Of a DNA stretch of 64,000 nucleotides, positions 22,504 through 34,423 are shown one piece after another. Made by a program: the position numbers and the translations under genes. Position 1 is the stretch's first letter, and each line of letters starts with the position of its first letter. Origin of the DNA: Rhodosporidiobolus odoratus (taxonomy: Eukaryota > Basidiomycota > Microbotryomycetes > Sporidiobolales > Sporidiobolaceae). The stretch covers positions 1,426,001 to 1,490,000 of the forward strand of contig JAOANU010000005.1 of NCBI GenBank assembly GCA_034387635.1, read 5' to 3'. A model generated the notes under the pieces. The model ran no database searches. It saw only the letters and a list, made by a program, of their open reading frames with translations, and was not told the DNA's origin.

Positions 22504-23020
22504 GCACGTCGCACACACCCTCTCGTCCAGTCTCCACTATACAAACATCCCTAGATGACGGCCACGAACCGCCATTCACCAAAAAGGGAAAAACGGGTTA
22601 CCCTCTACCGCTGTGTCGACCTCGTACCGCATCCGAGCCGGTCTCTCTCCTCCCCTCAGCCGCTCGACAGCGCTTTCTCTCGCCGGACGACGACGCTTCC
22701 TACCATAGGCGCATCAGATACACGATCTTCGTCTGGACTTCTTTCCTCCTCGTCTTCAGCCTCTCAATTCTCCCTTCAATCTTCCGCTTATCCTCGCATC
22801 GCACCAAAACCCCGCCGCCTCGACTCTGTATCATTTCTCGTCCTCCCTCTCTTGGGCGCATCACCACCCCCTTCCTCGCATCTTTTGGGTCTTTCTTCGT
22901 TCTGGGTCGTTCTCAAGGTTGGTTTGGTTCCTCTGGGTCTAGATGTCATTCTGTTGTCATTCGTCGTTGTCGTATGTGGTCATATGTGCCGTTCATCTGC
23001 AACTCTTGAGTCTTTGTCTT

Positions 23021-23621
23021 ACCACAATCGCGCTCGCAAAGGCGTGGGAAGCTGAGAGGAACTTTCACTGCGACGCCTGTTCGTGAACGTCGCCTCGTCA
23101 AAGTGTGCGGCCCAGTCTCCGCCGAAGCAGGAATGCTACTTACACCGGAAACTCACGCTTCAATTTGCGTTGTTGACATAGGAAACCCTTTGTAATGCCA
23201 TTAGGTTTGCTCCCGCATATGCTGAGGAGACACTGTCTGGAAGTCGTCACTGTGGTCGACTCGCTTGCCTGGTTTGATTGGCGACACTGGGCTGCTCCTG
23301 ACTACCTCTTGAACCTATCAACGACGTCGTAGGATACCCATAGGCCTTTAATGTGCGTCCCGACCTCGCTCCCTTCCCCTTGTTTGGAGACGATCAAAGC
23401 GGCGAGCCGCACAGCAGGAGGGTGATCGGACGATACTCAGCACTCTTATTGTGCACCCGGCGGCTGCTGGAAGAACATCTCAGATCAGCGCGCTGTGTGC
23501 GCAGAGATGAGGTTCGACGTAGGTCATTCAACTGACTCTCGAAACCTCCTTTACAGTCTTGCAACCTTCACAACAACCCTTACCCCGCTACCAGAGTACA
23601 CCATACAACTGTACAGATACG
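23021..23621. other. intergenic region, nothing recognised
   Basis: Unique sequence between the right edge of the duplication and the coiled-coil gene. No coding or RNA gene signal was seen; the 3' part is the likely promoter and leader of the gene at 23622. Confidence 0.5.
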
Positions 23622-26565
23622 ATGCTCAACCGCTCTTACCTCACCTCGCACCAAATCGAACAGCAACGCCTATCCTCTCCCTCCGCACCGGAACGACCTC
23701 ATCCCACGGGGCGACACATCCCGCTCGAGCTACGTGCGCCCGCACCTTCGAGCGACCACCTTAGCGGTCTAGAGAGAGATACGCTCCTGGAAGAGGAGAG
23801 GCCCGCGGTAGTCGAAGAGGAGGAAGGCGATGTCACCCTTATCGGAACCCAGCAGGAGGCTGCAGATGGCGCTGCCCAGCAGGGAGAAGCCAGCTCGTCA
23901 GTGAATGTCTCAGTAGCTCCAGCAGCCGGTCCTAGTCGATCAAGGAGTAGCTTGATCGGACGCGCCCTCTTCCCGCCTCGTGCGTCTGCTCATCCTCCTA
24001 TCTCTGTGTATTGCCTCTCACAGCATATTGCCATAGCAGAGTCTCGCTCGAACCAGCCTTCTGTCTCAGCACAAGGCAGTCCCCACTATAAACGCCAATC
24101 CCTTCCCCTTCCTTCGACCATTTCTTCTGGCTCCTCTGTCTCTTCGTTCTCGTTCGCCTCTTCCTCCTCCCTCCACACCAAGCGCACCTCACTCCCCAGT
24201 GCGTCGTCTAGCGGCTCCCTCTCGCAAACTTCATCTCGCAAGTCTACCTCTCCCTCGCATGCCACCGGCCGCCGCGTCCTCTCTTCTTCTCTTCCTGCCT
24301 CTTCTTCTACCGCCGCTCGCGATGGAACCCTCCTCGCCCTCCCGCTAGCTAAGCAGCTGCACGAGCTCAAGACTCGCAACGCCTCTCTGAGCAAGTCCCT
24401 CGCCGCGCAACAAGCCGACGCCAACCTGAAACTGGCGAATGCGGCGGAACGGATCAAGCAACTCGAAGAGCAGCAGGTCGAGGGCAAGACAGATGCTGAG
24501 GGATGGGAAGCAGAGGCTCAACGGCTCGCCGCTGAACTCGCCGCCGCCTCAACCGAGGCTCTTCCTGCGCCTGGTGCCGCTCGAACAGACCCCGCCGCAG
24601 CTGAGCGCGAAGCAGATCTGACTGCGCGCGTCTCGCTTCTCGAACGTCAGCTGATGGCCGAGTCGGCGAAGCGCAGGAGGGCAAAGGAGATGCAGGCTAA
24701 GCTGCGGTGCGAGCTGGTGAACCGCAGATGGAAGGAGAAGTGGGAGGTTGAGCTGCTTGAGCGGGAGGAGAGGCGGTGGGAAATCAAGGTTGTCGAGGCG
24801 GAGGCCGAGTTGACGACGGTAAGATGGCAGATGGAGTGTGAGAAGGCGGAGAGGGAGGAGCTGCAAGTACGCTGTTTTCCCTGTCTACAATCGTCAACTT
24901 AGAGCTGACAAGTGAGTCCACCAGGAAACCCTCGAGGTGGCTAACAAGCGCATCTCTAGCCTTGCTGCCGCCCGCAAGATGCTGCTCGATTCTTTCGCAA
25001 CCTCCGAACGCACCATCTCCAGCCTTCGATCCGACCTTGCCGCCTCGCGCCGAGAACTCGACGAGGCCGTTGGTACCGCCCAGGCGTTGCAGCAGGAGAT
25101 TTTGCAGCTCAAGAGCGAGCTGGAAAACGGCAAGGCCGCGGTATTGCGGCTTGAGAAGGGGGACAAGAAGAGCGAGGAGGCAAAGAACAAGGAGGCTGAG
25201 AAGGAGAAGACGAAGCGAGAGAAGCTCGAAGGCGAAATCAAGGAGCTCAAGGTTCGTCCTCATTCCCTTCGCCCCCACTTGAGCTCTACTCATCACGCTT
25301 CATTCCGACAGGCCCAGCTTAAGACTGTCGCAACATCCCTCAAGGCCGCCGAGGAAGCCGCCTCCGCCTCGTCCGCTACCGCCGAAGAAGCGCAATCCGC
25401 CCTCGCCGCACTGCAAGCCTCGGCCACCGCCGCTGCGCAGAAAGACCGCGAGCTTCTAGCTCGCAGTAGCAGCACCGTCAAGGCAGGCACCTCGACCTCG
25501 GCGTCCTCGGGCTCGCGCAAACGGCCTGCGCCCGTCGATGAAGATGACGAGGCCCATGAGCCGGAAGAAGCGGAAGAGCACCCGTACGCCACCGCGTCCC
25601 CGGCGCCTGTCAAACAAGCTGCGGTCAAGGCGAGAAAGCCTCGTGCGCCGAAGAAGGTCGTCGCCGAGCCTGAGCCTGTCGATGAGGAGGCCTCTGCTTC
25701 CGATGCCGAGGTGGAGCGGGAGCTGGAGGCAACTCCCGTTGTCGTCGAGGACGAGGAGGAAACTTACAAGCCGGTGAAGAGCAAATCTCGCTCTGCACCG
25801 GTGCCGAGCAACAAGCTTAAGGTGAAGAAGGATGCGCCGGTGAAGGCTGCTGGAGGGAAGAAGGCTAAGGCAGCGTTGGAGGAGGAGGAGGAGGAGGAGG
25901 AGGAAGAGGTGGAAGAGCAGGGCGAGGAGGAGCGTACTCCGCGACCGACGAAGTCCAAGGCAGCAGCCGCGAAGGAGAAACAGGAGAAGGTCAAGGAGAA
26001 GCCCGTCGTCGTCGCCGTCGAGGAACAAGACAAGCCCGCCTCCAAGAAGCGCAAAGCCTCCGTCCTTGGCGACAAATGCGCCAATGCCTCTCGCGAATCT
26101 CTCGCCCTCTCCACGTCTGCTGGTGGCGAAGGTGCCGTCGGAGGCCAACTTAAGGTCAAGAAGAAGCCAGCAGAGAAGAAGAAGAAGCTAGTCTTGTCGG
26201 AGGATGAGGACGAAGGTGATACCGCTCCAGTGATGGCGGCGAAGAAGAAGCAGAAGATCAAGCTGTTTGGTGGGGCGAAGAAGAAGTTTGAGTGGACTGG
26301 GGTCGAGGTGCGTCGCGTTTCCCGTTCTCCTCCTGCTGCTCCTCCACTTTTACCCCTTCCATGTCATCATTTTCCTAGAAGGCTCAAACAACTCATCCCC
26401 TCGCTGTTGCTTCACAACTGACTGTACCAATCTGTCACGCCGCAGAACGCCAACCTCGACTCGGGGATCCCGATCGACTTGTCTCCGATCAAGCTCGCAG
26501 CGCCCAAGAAGGTTTCTCTACTGGGAGGCCTGGGAGGAAAGAAGCGAGTGTCCATATTCTCCTAG
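23622..26565 (+). CDS. coiled-coil protein with acidic and lysine-rich tail
   Basis: Exons read as 23622-23979, 24040-24866, 24925-25251, 25312-26307 and 26446-26565, giving 875 residues. The first ~230 residues are Ser/Pro-rich and probably disordered. Residues about 240-560 form long heptad-type coiled coils (LAKQLHELKTRNASLSKSL, VSLLERQLMAESAKRR). The rest alternates acidic and basic blocks, including a (GAG)n run near 25879-25905 that encodes poly-Glu, and many Lys-rich patches that could act as nuclear signals. The C terminus is PIDLSPIKLAAPKKVSLLGG, then a short basic end. A nuclear, chromatin- or spindle-related scaffold is a guess; I do not recognise a family. The first intron (60 nt) is stop-free and in frame, so it may be retained. 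Confidence 0.65.
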
Positions 26566-26868
26566 GCAATACCCCGATGGGAGGAGCGTAAGCTAGGGAC
26601 CGGGTGAGGGAGACGTCGGATTTTTTACCTTAGGGTTTTTTTCGATTATCTTAGCGTATCAATCCTCTTTCTTGAGTATATTTGCTGCCGTTCAGTACTG
26701 TACTTGTATGCGTGCATCCTTATTGACTGTTTGACCACGTCCACGGGTGAGCAGAGTTGAGCGTGAAACGGACAAAGTCGAGTGTCAAAGTAACCGGAAC
26801 TGCCTCTGTTACTCGCTGTCTTCTCGCATTCGGATCAATGTGGACGCAACACTAGATCAGCCGAATAG
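26566..26868. other. 3' region of coiled-coil gene and CAT2 promoter
   Basis: About 300 bp between two genes on the same strand. A T-rich stretch near 26620-26645 may be part of the 3' end signal of the upstream gene. No other feature seen. Confidence 0.4.
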
Positions 26869-29625
26869 ATGCTACTGCCTCGTCTACCTATCATCCAGCT
26901 CGCTCGTCATTCTCTAGTCCACTCTGCTCGTCTCATCTCCCCCACCTCGCACACCTCGAGTAGACTCGCTTACATCTCTGGACCGTTCAAGTCTACACAT
27001 ACTCGCATGTTCGCCCTCACCCCGTACCGCGCTCAGCAGCCAAAGACTTTCAGCCAGCAGAAGTCGCTCCCTCGTCTTCCCATCCCCACTCTCACCGCTT
27101 CTCTCGACAAGTACATTCAGACCTTGAAGCCATTCTTGCTTCAGCAAGCACTCAAGGAAGGACATGGCGACGAGTGGGTCGAGCAGGAACTGGACAAGAG
27201 GAGGACATGGGCTGCCGACTTTGAAAAGGATGGAGGATTGGGAAGGCTACTTCAGGAAAGGCTCAAAGGTACGTTGTAGTTCCACATCTCTCTTGTTCCA
27301 CCATCTCATCCTCAGGGATGTATCGCCTCATTTACGGTCCGCAGATGTCGACCGCTCAACCCCCAATAACTGGCTCGACGACCATTTCTGGATTAAGGTG
27401 GCCTACCATTCTTGGCGTGTACCGCTGCCTGTTAACAGCAACTGGTGGCTGTTGATGAAGGATGATCAGGGAATTCCGGAGGAGTTCAGGGCGAGCGTGC
27501 CGGAAAAGGGTGTGTTTGCACCTCTTTTCTTACCCTTCTTGTTTCCTACCCGCCGCCTTTCGGGAGCTGACTGTCATATTCCCTGGGGTAGGCGACTTCA
27601 CCGAGTGGCAGGTCAAGCGCGCCGCCAAGCTCACTGAGCGCCTCATCGACTTCAAGGTCCGTCTCGACAGGTACGCTTTTTTCTTCCCTCCCTTTCAGCT
27701 GTTAGTCGATTGAACATGTTCTCGGCCCATGCAGGCAAGAGATCCTCCCCGACTCGTCTCGCGCAGGTCCGTTTGACATGAACCAATACGCGAGGTAAAC
27801 TCCTTTTTTCTCGAGCTCTCTAGGTTGACCTTTCCTTCGCTCGACTTCGCCTTGTCCACCACCCCTACCCGGTTTCGCTTCAACTTGCCTTGGCTGCCTG
27901 TGTTGCGAAACTGACTCCCTCAGGTCGTGCCCAACGCTTCTGGTTCGCAAACAGGGTGTTCGGTGTCACTCGCACGCCTCAAATCCCCGCCGATTCGCTC
28001 GTCCACTCACCACATCCCCATCCGGCCCGCCGTATTGTCGTCATGGCCCTCGACCGTTTCTACACGCTTCCTGTCGTCAACCCTAGCTCGGGCAACCCGA
28101 TTCCGGCCTCTACCCTTGAAGCCGGTTTGTGGGCCATCGCCGACGACGCCAAGTCTCGCGGCGAAGCTGAGTCTGTAGGGGCACTCTCGGGGGACGATCG
28201 CGACAGTTGGTCCAAGGCGAGGGAGCACCTCCTCGCGATCTCTCCTGTCAACCGGGACTCGGTAACCCAAATTGAGGACAGCCTTTTCGTCCTCTCCCTG
28301 GACGCCTATACCCTCAAATCCTCTACGTACACCTCATCTTCCCCTACAACCTCAACGCCAGATCTTGATGCCCACGTCCGCAATGCATGTTCCGCGGGAG
28401 GGAACGGTCGCAATAGATGGTGGGACAAGGCGGTCGGGATACATGTCGAGAGTAACGGCCGCGCGAGCATGGTCGGGGAGCACTCGCCGTGCGATGCTCT
28501 CATCCCGAGTATCGTCTGTGACTATGCGCTGGCGGAAGATCTTGACCTGACTGGGACGAGCCAGAGGGGGACGGCGAAGGTTGGAGTGGAGGAACGGCTG
28601 GAATGGGTGATCGATGAGCAGACGAGGGAAAGTATCGCAAAGGCCGTCAAGACGGTGGAGGATATTGCGAAGGACAGTGAGGGTAGGATGCTGTGGTACG
28701 ACGAGTACGGCGCCGGGTGGATCAAGAGCGTCGGTGCGTTCTTGCTGCTTCTTCCCGGTCGTTATCCCAGCTTTGGAGACTTCCGGTTCGTCGAAGCTCG
28801 GGCTCCCGAGTCCTGCCGCTAATCACCCGCCCGCACTGCACAGGTAAGCAATCTCCCGATGCCTACATCCAGATGGCTCTGCAGCTCGCCTACCACAAGA
28901 CGCATGATCAACTGACAGCAACTTACGAAACGGCTTCGACGCGCTTGTTTGCCCGGGGAAGGACGGACGTCATCCGGACTTTCAGCGAAGACAGCTGGAG
29001 GTGGGTCAAGGCGATGCGGGAGGGCAAGAGCGACGTGCGTCCCTTCCCCTCTGCGTTCCAGCTGGAGACTCCGGAACTCGAGCACAAATACCATGCAATG
29101 CAGTCGAACGCCCTCTACGCACTACTATCTACCGCCATCAAAGCCCACAACACCTTCACCCGCGAGTCGTCCACCGGCAAAGGCATCGACCGTCACTTCC
29201 TCGGCCTGCGCCTCCTCCTTCGCGAGGGCGAGTCGCATCCCCTCTTTGACGACGAGCTCTTCGGAAAGAGTCAGGAATGGGTACTCTCGACCAGCGGGTT
29301 GAGCGCGGGCGATCGATTCTTCGGCACCGGTTTCGGAGCGGTCTACCCCAACGGGTACGGGATTAACTGTGCGTGGTCCTTTGCATCTCTCGCTTTCTCG
29401 TCTCATCCGCATGGTCGTATACTCATCACCGGCTCTGTACGGCGTGCAGACTTGGCCGGTGACAAGATCATCAAGTTTGGCATCGAGTCCAAGGTATCTT
29501 GTCCCGAAACATCGACCGAAACCTTCCGTACAAACCTCGTCGAAGCGATGCGCGAGATGAGGAAGGTGTGCGAGGAAGGACAGCTGTCGGCCGGTGCAGA
29601 GGGAGAGGCGAAGGCCAAGCTTTGA
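26869..29625 (+). CDS. CAT2: carnitine O-acetyltransferase, dual-targeted type
   Basis: Exons: 26869-27268, 27345-27509, 27592-27670, 27735-27794, 27955-28733, 28844-29368 and 29450-29625, giving 727 residues. It transfers acetyl groups between CoA and carnitine so acetyl units can cross peroxisomal and mitochondrial membranes. It belongs to the choline/carnitine acyltransferase family: N-terminal LPRLPIPTLTASLDKYIQTL, FWIKVAYHSWRVPLPVNSNWW, MNQYARVFGVTRTPQ, and the catalytic His411 in SMVGEHSPCD. The first 46 residues are basic and Ser-rich like a mitochondrial presequence; a second ATG at 27007 (MFALTPYRAQ) would skip it. The C terminus is AKL, a PTS1 signal. Alternative starts plus PTS1 are the known device for sending yeast Cat2 to both organelles; the same is inferred here. 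It converges on the pyruvate decarboxylase gene. Confidence 0.93.
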
Positions 29626-30075
29626 GTGGGGAGAGGGAAAGAAGTTGATTGTGCAGTCCTGGGTTTTGTGATATCCCCTTTTTCCCCGCTTGCATGTTCG
29701 TGAAGTAGTGGCGTAACGTAGTGTGGTCGCTGTAACCGATTGTTCCTCGTTGCGTATCGGACAACCCCGCAGGCGCTGCGGTAAGAAACAGAAGCCGCCT
29801 CGCGCCTTTTTCCATAGCAGCGTTACGAAGGAATGAGCGTCTTCGCCGACGCTCAAAGATGCGACAGAGTAATGCTTTGACGGAAAAAGTTGGGAAACTG
29901 ATTGCACTCGATGTGCTTCTAAGGTAAGGTACGACTTTTGACTTTTGACTTTTCCGTGACGGGGAGTAGAGGAACGAATGGGCGAACAACAAGCTAAGAA
30001 AGGACAAGCGAGAGGTGGGATATTGCGGGCGGGCATCGAGGTGCGCGAAGAGAAGGGTCGAGTGACAATCAAGGT
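29626..30075. other. convergent 3' region of CAT2 and PDC
   Basis: Holds the two 3' untranslated regions. A short tandem repeat of GACTTTT (about 29933-29953, three units) is the only pattern noticed. No coding feature. Confidence 0.5.
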
Positions 30076-32727
30076 TTAAGCGGCGTTCAGCTGGGCGCTC
30101 TGCAAAGGAAGGCGATCAGCATAGACCGAGCCGGCGACATATCTGTCGCACGTTCGACACAATTGAGAACAGAAAACGTACGAGCTTGCCCTGCTTCTTC
30201 AAAGCCTCCGGCGCATCGAGCAGACCCATCTTGACCTCGAGCAGCTGGATCTTGTCGGCCTTCTTGAAATCCTCGTCCGCGAGGATCTTCTCCAACTCCC
30301 CGCGCGTATTGGCCAACCAAGACTTGGTCGGGAAAGGCTGCTCGTAGCCGTTGAAGAAGGAAAGGAGGGACTGCCACTTCCAGGTCGCAATGTCATTGTA
30401 CTTGGCGGTCTCGCCGTGGATAAGCTTCTCGATCGTGTCTGCGAAGGTATACGTGGCGTTAACTCTGCCACGATACGGGAAGGGAGAGGAGTACTTACAA
30501 CCATTGTTGTTGAGCAGAACAATAATAGGCTTGAGGTTGAGGCGGATCATCGTCGCAATCTCCTGAACGGTGAGCTGCAGCGAGCCGTCGCCAATAAACA
30601 AGATGACCCTGCGCGGCAGGTGGAACTCCTCTGCAGCGAGCAAGGCGCCGAGAGTGCTTCCTCCCGCCCAGCCGATGCTACCCCAGAGAACCTGTTGCGA
30701 GGCGGATTTGGAAATGCGGCGTCAACAGTGCGACGACGGAGACGAAGCGAGCGACAGGTATACCTGAGAAACATTCGTGGCGCCTTTCGGTAGAGGCGTG
30801 GAGACCATGCCGAAGCTTGAAGTACCGGTCTCGGAGATAACGATGTCGTTCTCCTGGAAAAACTCGCCTATAAGGGGCAAGGGGTGAGTTCGACAAGGCA
30901 TACGCTGGAAATACAGTGGAGCATACCCATCATCGGCCAGAAAGCCTCGTGCTTGACCATCTCATCCTTCGGGCCAGCAGGGATCTCTTTCTTCAAGCCC
31001 AGATCCGCAGGATGCTGCTCCGTCTGCTTCTTTGCCTTAAGCGTCTTGGAGAGCGCAGGGAGAAGGGTGTGGAAGGAGACATTCTCGTAGCGAGCATACT
31101 GGACTTGGGTGTGATCCGAGTGAAGCTCGATGACGTTCACGTCTTCGAACTTGTAGCTGAACTCGCCAGTGTTAAAGTCAGACTTGAGGCTGCCAACCTG
31201 TCCGTCAAGGGTTGATCAGCGTGAGGACGAGCATGGGCACGAGCCTACGTACCATGATGGCGAGGTCCGACTTCTCCACACCTTCCTTCACCTCGGGCGC
31301 GGTGACCTCGCCAACGTAGACTCCGCCGAAGCCGTTCTCGGGCAGCTCGTCGATCGCTGTACGACCCATCGGCGCTATGGAGAAGGCAGAGTCAGCACAC
31401 AACGTTGAGGGCTTGCGACATCAAAGTTGAGAAGGTTCAGCAGGGGAGAAATCGCGTACTCGTGTAGAACTGCGTTCGCAAGGGGTCAGTATACAGTCAG
31501 AACGCGAGAGCAACTGCAAACTGACCCTGACACCAGTTGCCTTGATGAGGTCCCGAGCGAGGTGACCGACGCCATAGCGGATTGCGCACGCATCGATCTG
31601 TTTGTTTCGCGATGTTAGCCACAGAACCTGTTTAGTTCGCAGCGCAGAGCAGGGCAATGGGGACGGCGACGGAGGAACGAAAGTGGACGGGAAGCGCACG
31701 ATGATGATCGGATCCTTCGCACCATCCCAGATCCGTTCAATTTCTTTCACCACGAACTCCAGCCGCTTCTTTTCCTCAGCTTCCACCTTCTTACCTGTTG
31801 GCAGAACATCCTTCTCTTCAAAGCTGACGAGCGACGGGATGATCGGGGTGTCCAGCCTCTTCTTGTCTACGGGCGCGAAGACGAGATCGGTAGGCAGGGT
31901 GAGGTACGCGGGGCGAGCAGTGGTAAGGGCGGCGAGGAGAATGCGGTCAATCTCCTGAGCGGCATTGTCGGCGGAAGAGAGGAAGGCTTGAGCGCAGGTG
32001 ATGCCGCGCGACGCCTGCTCGAACACGGTAAAGTCGCCGGTGTCGCCGAGGGTGTGGTGAAGGAGAGCCTTGTTCTTCTGAAGCTTGGTCGAGGGCGCAC
32101 CGACGACGTGGATGATCGGGACGCGCTCAGAGTAAGCGCCGGCTGTACGCAGCAAGCGGATTGAGCCCTGAAGGCAGGAAGCGCAGGAAAGGATGATTGA
32201 CCGATACCGTTGACCGCAGACAGCTCTCCGACACCATAGGTCGTCAGCAGAGGAGCGAGACCCCTCACCCCACCCTGAGTCTTGTCCTTCCCTGCGTCGC
32301 CCTGCGCTTGGCCCGCCTCGGCGTTGTCTTCCTTGCCTTCGTTTTTTGCATTGAGCTGAGCTTGCTTGACGCGAGCGTAACCGTCAGCAGCGTAGGCAGC
32401 GTTACTGCACGTCCACTACATCAGCTTGTCCCCCTACGGCACGGGATAAGAGCACGCACAGTTCGTTACAGCACCCGACCCATTGAACTTTTTCGTGGTC
32501 TTCCACGAGGTCGAGGAAAGTCAGATTGAAATCGCCTGTAGCACACACGAGGCGTCAGAAGAGTTGTTTCACTGGGATAAGGACAGGGCAAGGGGTGGAT
32601 TGGGAAAGAGAGAGAGTGGCTAACCTGGTACGCCGAAGAACTGCTTGACCCCGAGTTGAGCGAAGCGGTCGAGCAGATATTGGCCAAGGTAGACCTGGTC
32701 GTCGAGGAGAGTACCGGGCGAGCTCAT
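30076..32727 (-). CDS. PDC1: pyruvate decarboxylase (thiamine diphosphate enzyme)
   Basis: Twelve exons on the minus strand: 32727-32625, 32535-32460, 32404-32202, 32142-31700, 31597-31526, 31469-31460, 31374-31253, 31197-30927, 30867-30764, 30691-30499, 30438-30182 and 30099-30076, giving 625 residues. It converts pyruvate to acetaldehyde and CO2 in fermentation. Catalytic residues are in place: Glu59 in NELNAAYAADGYAR, His156-His157 in LLHHTLG, and the diphosphate/Mg motif from GDGS (502-505) to NNNG (529-532). It is longer than the ~565 residues usual in yeasts, mainly through a charged, low-complexity insertion at about residues 74-109 between YARVK and the TTYGVGELSA strand. Exon 6 is only 10 nt. 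Intron 30439-30498 is stop-free and a multiple of three. A possible further 5' untranslated intron ends at a CTTGTACAG just upstream of the start codon. Confidence 0.94.
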
Positions 32728-33282
32728 GGGGACGTCGTAGGCTGTACAAGCAAGAGCAGCGGAGTGTGAGAAGCGAGAGGAAGGCGGACCGAGAAGGACT
32801 CGGAGGTGACGGGGGCAACGTGGGGCAGCTTAATTTTGGCTCATCAGCAGTCTTCACTCTTGATCAGGTTCAAGTACATATCTTTACGCGCAAAGCAGTA
32901 CTGCTCAGCAGGTATAGCTGACCGAAGCCCTCCCGCGAGAAGGAAATTCCTGTTTCTCTTTTATCCGGTTGTTTCGGTGGGACCGCTGACGCAGCTCTGC
33001 GCAAAGTCGTGCCCCTATGCGTGATCCAGACACTTCGCTGGCGAGCATGAGCAATGCATCTGGCTCGTCTATTGTCACGTCTCTCACCGCCCGTCCAGCA
33101 GTCCTCGGACATGCCGCTTCCCTCTTCCTTCTCCTTTGCCTCCGCTTCCTTGCTTCTCTCGTCTGCTGCTTGACCGGGCTGAGCCGACACCCTCTTTCTC
33201 AGCGCGTCTTTCCCGCTACGGCAGCATCTACACAGCCCCGTCGCCAACTACCACCCGAACCTCGCCGTTTTTCACCTCAACC
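32728..33282. promoter_or_regulatory. divergent upstream region of PDC and membrane protein gene
   Basis: Shared 5' region of two divergently transcribed genes, 555 bp between start codons. It probably includes the PDC leader (with a possible 5' untranslated intron) and a pyrimidine-rich leader of the plus-strand gene. No specific binding site is claimed. Confidence 0.5.
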
Positions 33283-34423
33283 ATGGCTTCGTCCGATCCG
33301 CCGCCTCTTACGGAGGAGCAAAAGCACCGGATCCTCACCTCGCCCATACACAAGCGAATCAAGCACCAGACCTACATTGTCATGGCGCTCGGCCTACTCG
33401 GTCCCATAGCCAACCTTGCGACCTTGATCCTCGGGGCGGTGTGGGCGCGGCATATCCTTCAAACCGACCGGTGGTTCATCTTTCACTACACGGTCGCCTG
33501 TACACTCTCCTTGATGTGGGCAGTCTACTCTTACATTTTCATGCGGGACATCAAGTACCTCGGGTGCGTTTTACTTTTTCTAGTTCTCTCATCTTTGCTC
33601 CTGTATTCCTGCAGCGCACCCAGCCTTCGATCATGCTGACTACCGTCTCATTGTAGGTGGCCTGATCAGCTGCAGATCGACATCGGCTGGATGATGGTTG
33701 GTCTTGCTGTGTGCTTCAGCGTGAATTCGCAATAACCTTCTTTTGGCCTTCATAGTTCGCGGACGGCTTCAACGTCTGCTTCCTGCTGTATATCTTCCGC
33801 AAGATGAGGACGTATGGCGTGCTCGACGTCTTTGAGGTAGCGTGGTAAGTCTGCATTGTTTCTTTTTTATAGCTCATGCGGAAAACGAAGAGCTGATTCA
33901 CCACACCCGCAGCTCTTCAGGGTGCACCGGCAAGCTCAACTTCGTCAAGATCAGTCCTATCGTCGTACGTTGGAGCCTGAGCGTACCAAGCAGTCCCGCA
34001 GGTTGGTTGACCTTTCACTGTCCTTGGATCCCATAGCTCGCCTGCACCTCCTTCCTCTTCGGCTGCGTCCAACTCGTTCTTACCATCCTCCTGTACAAGA
34101 ACCCGATCATCAACCCACCTCTCGACGAGCACGGCATGCCCGTCCCACAAGACCCTGAAACGGGTAAACCCATGCCCCTCGGACCCGACGGCGAGCCCAT
34201 CGTCCCGGATTGGCTTAAACCACCAACGTCCACGACGGCGAAGAAGTTGAGCCAGAAGAAGGGCGTTGTGCCCGATCCGATGAGTAGCGGAGATGAGATG
34301 AGCAGCGATGAGGAGAAGAGACCGCTGGCGGCGAGTAATGCGGTGCCGACGGCGGAACAGATGGAATTGGGGAGGAAGCGACGGAGCTCAACGGGACGGG
34401 GTCAGCAGACTGGCCGGTGGTAA
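33283..34423 (+). CDS. multi-span membrane protein of unknown function
   Basis: Exons: 33283-33563, 33657-33696, 33756-33844, 33913-33964 and 34037-34423, giving 282 residues. Hydrophobic segments are visible at about residues 28-52 (VMALGLLGPIANLATLILGA), 60-85 (FHYTVACTLSLMWAVYSYIF), 98-120 (around DGFNVCFLLYIF) and 148-172 (ISPIVLACTSFLFGCVQLVL). The C-terminal ~110 residues are hydrophilic, with a Pro/Asp/Gly-rich stretch and acidic Ser clusters (SSGDEMSSDEEKRP) that look like phosphorylation sites. I do not recognise the family; the layout resembles small fungal plasma-membrane or vacuolar proteins. The third and fourth junctions were chosen because they restore a fourth membrane span; alternatives exist. 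Confidence 0.65.

Larger units (their letters stand above)
21030..23020 (+). repeat. inverted ~2 kb duplication, copy 1
   Basis: Nearly identical to the reverse complement of 34641-36632. Over 21577-22680 positions x and y of the two copies satisfy x + y = 57661 with no net indel; a 1-nt indel occurs near 22683 (the other copy has an extra C) and a few lie left of 21540. Boundaries are where similarity fades, about 21030 on the left and 23020 on the right. No terminal inverted repeat, transposase, reverse transcriptase or target-site duplication was recognised. It contains repeat unit B, the 21926-21984 hairpin and the two-exon gene at 22117. Confidence 0.9.

Noticed and set aside
22500..23055. 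Two overlapping plus-strand frames (from 22500 and 22555) in the right part of the duplication
   Set aside because: The two arms differ by a 1-nt indel near 22683 that swaps the frames, so neither is conserved as protein.
30463..30498. 36-nt intron in PDC ending at CAGAG
   Set aside because: The 60-nt intron ending at CGCAG restores the standard NNNGYTIEKLIHG motif, whereas the 36-nt version leaves extra residues.
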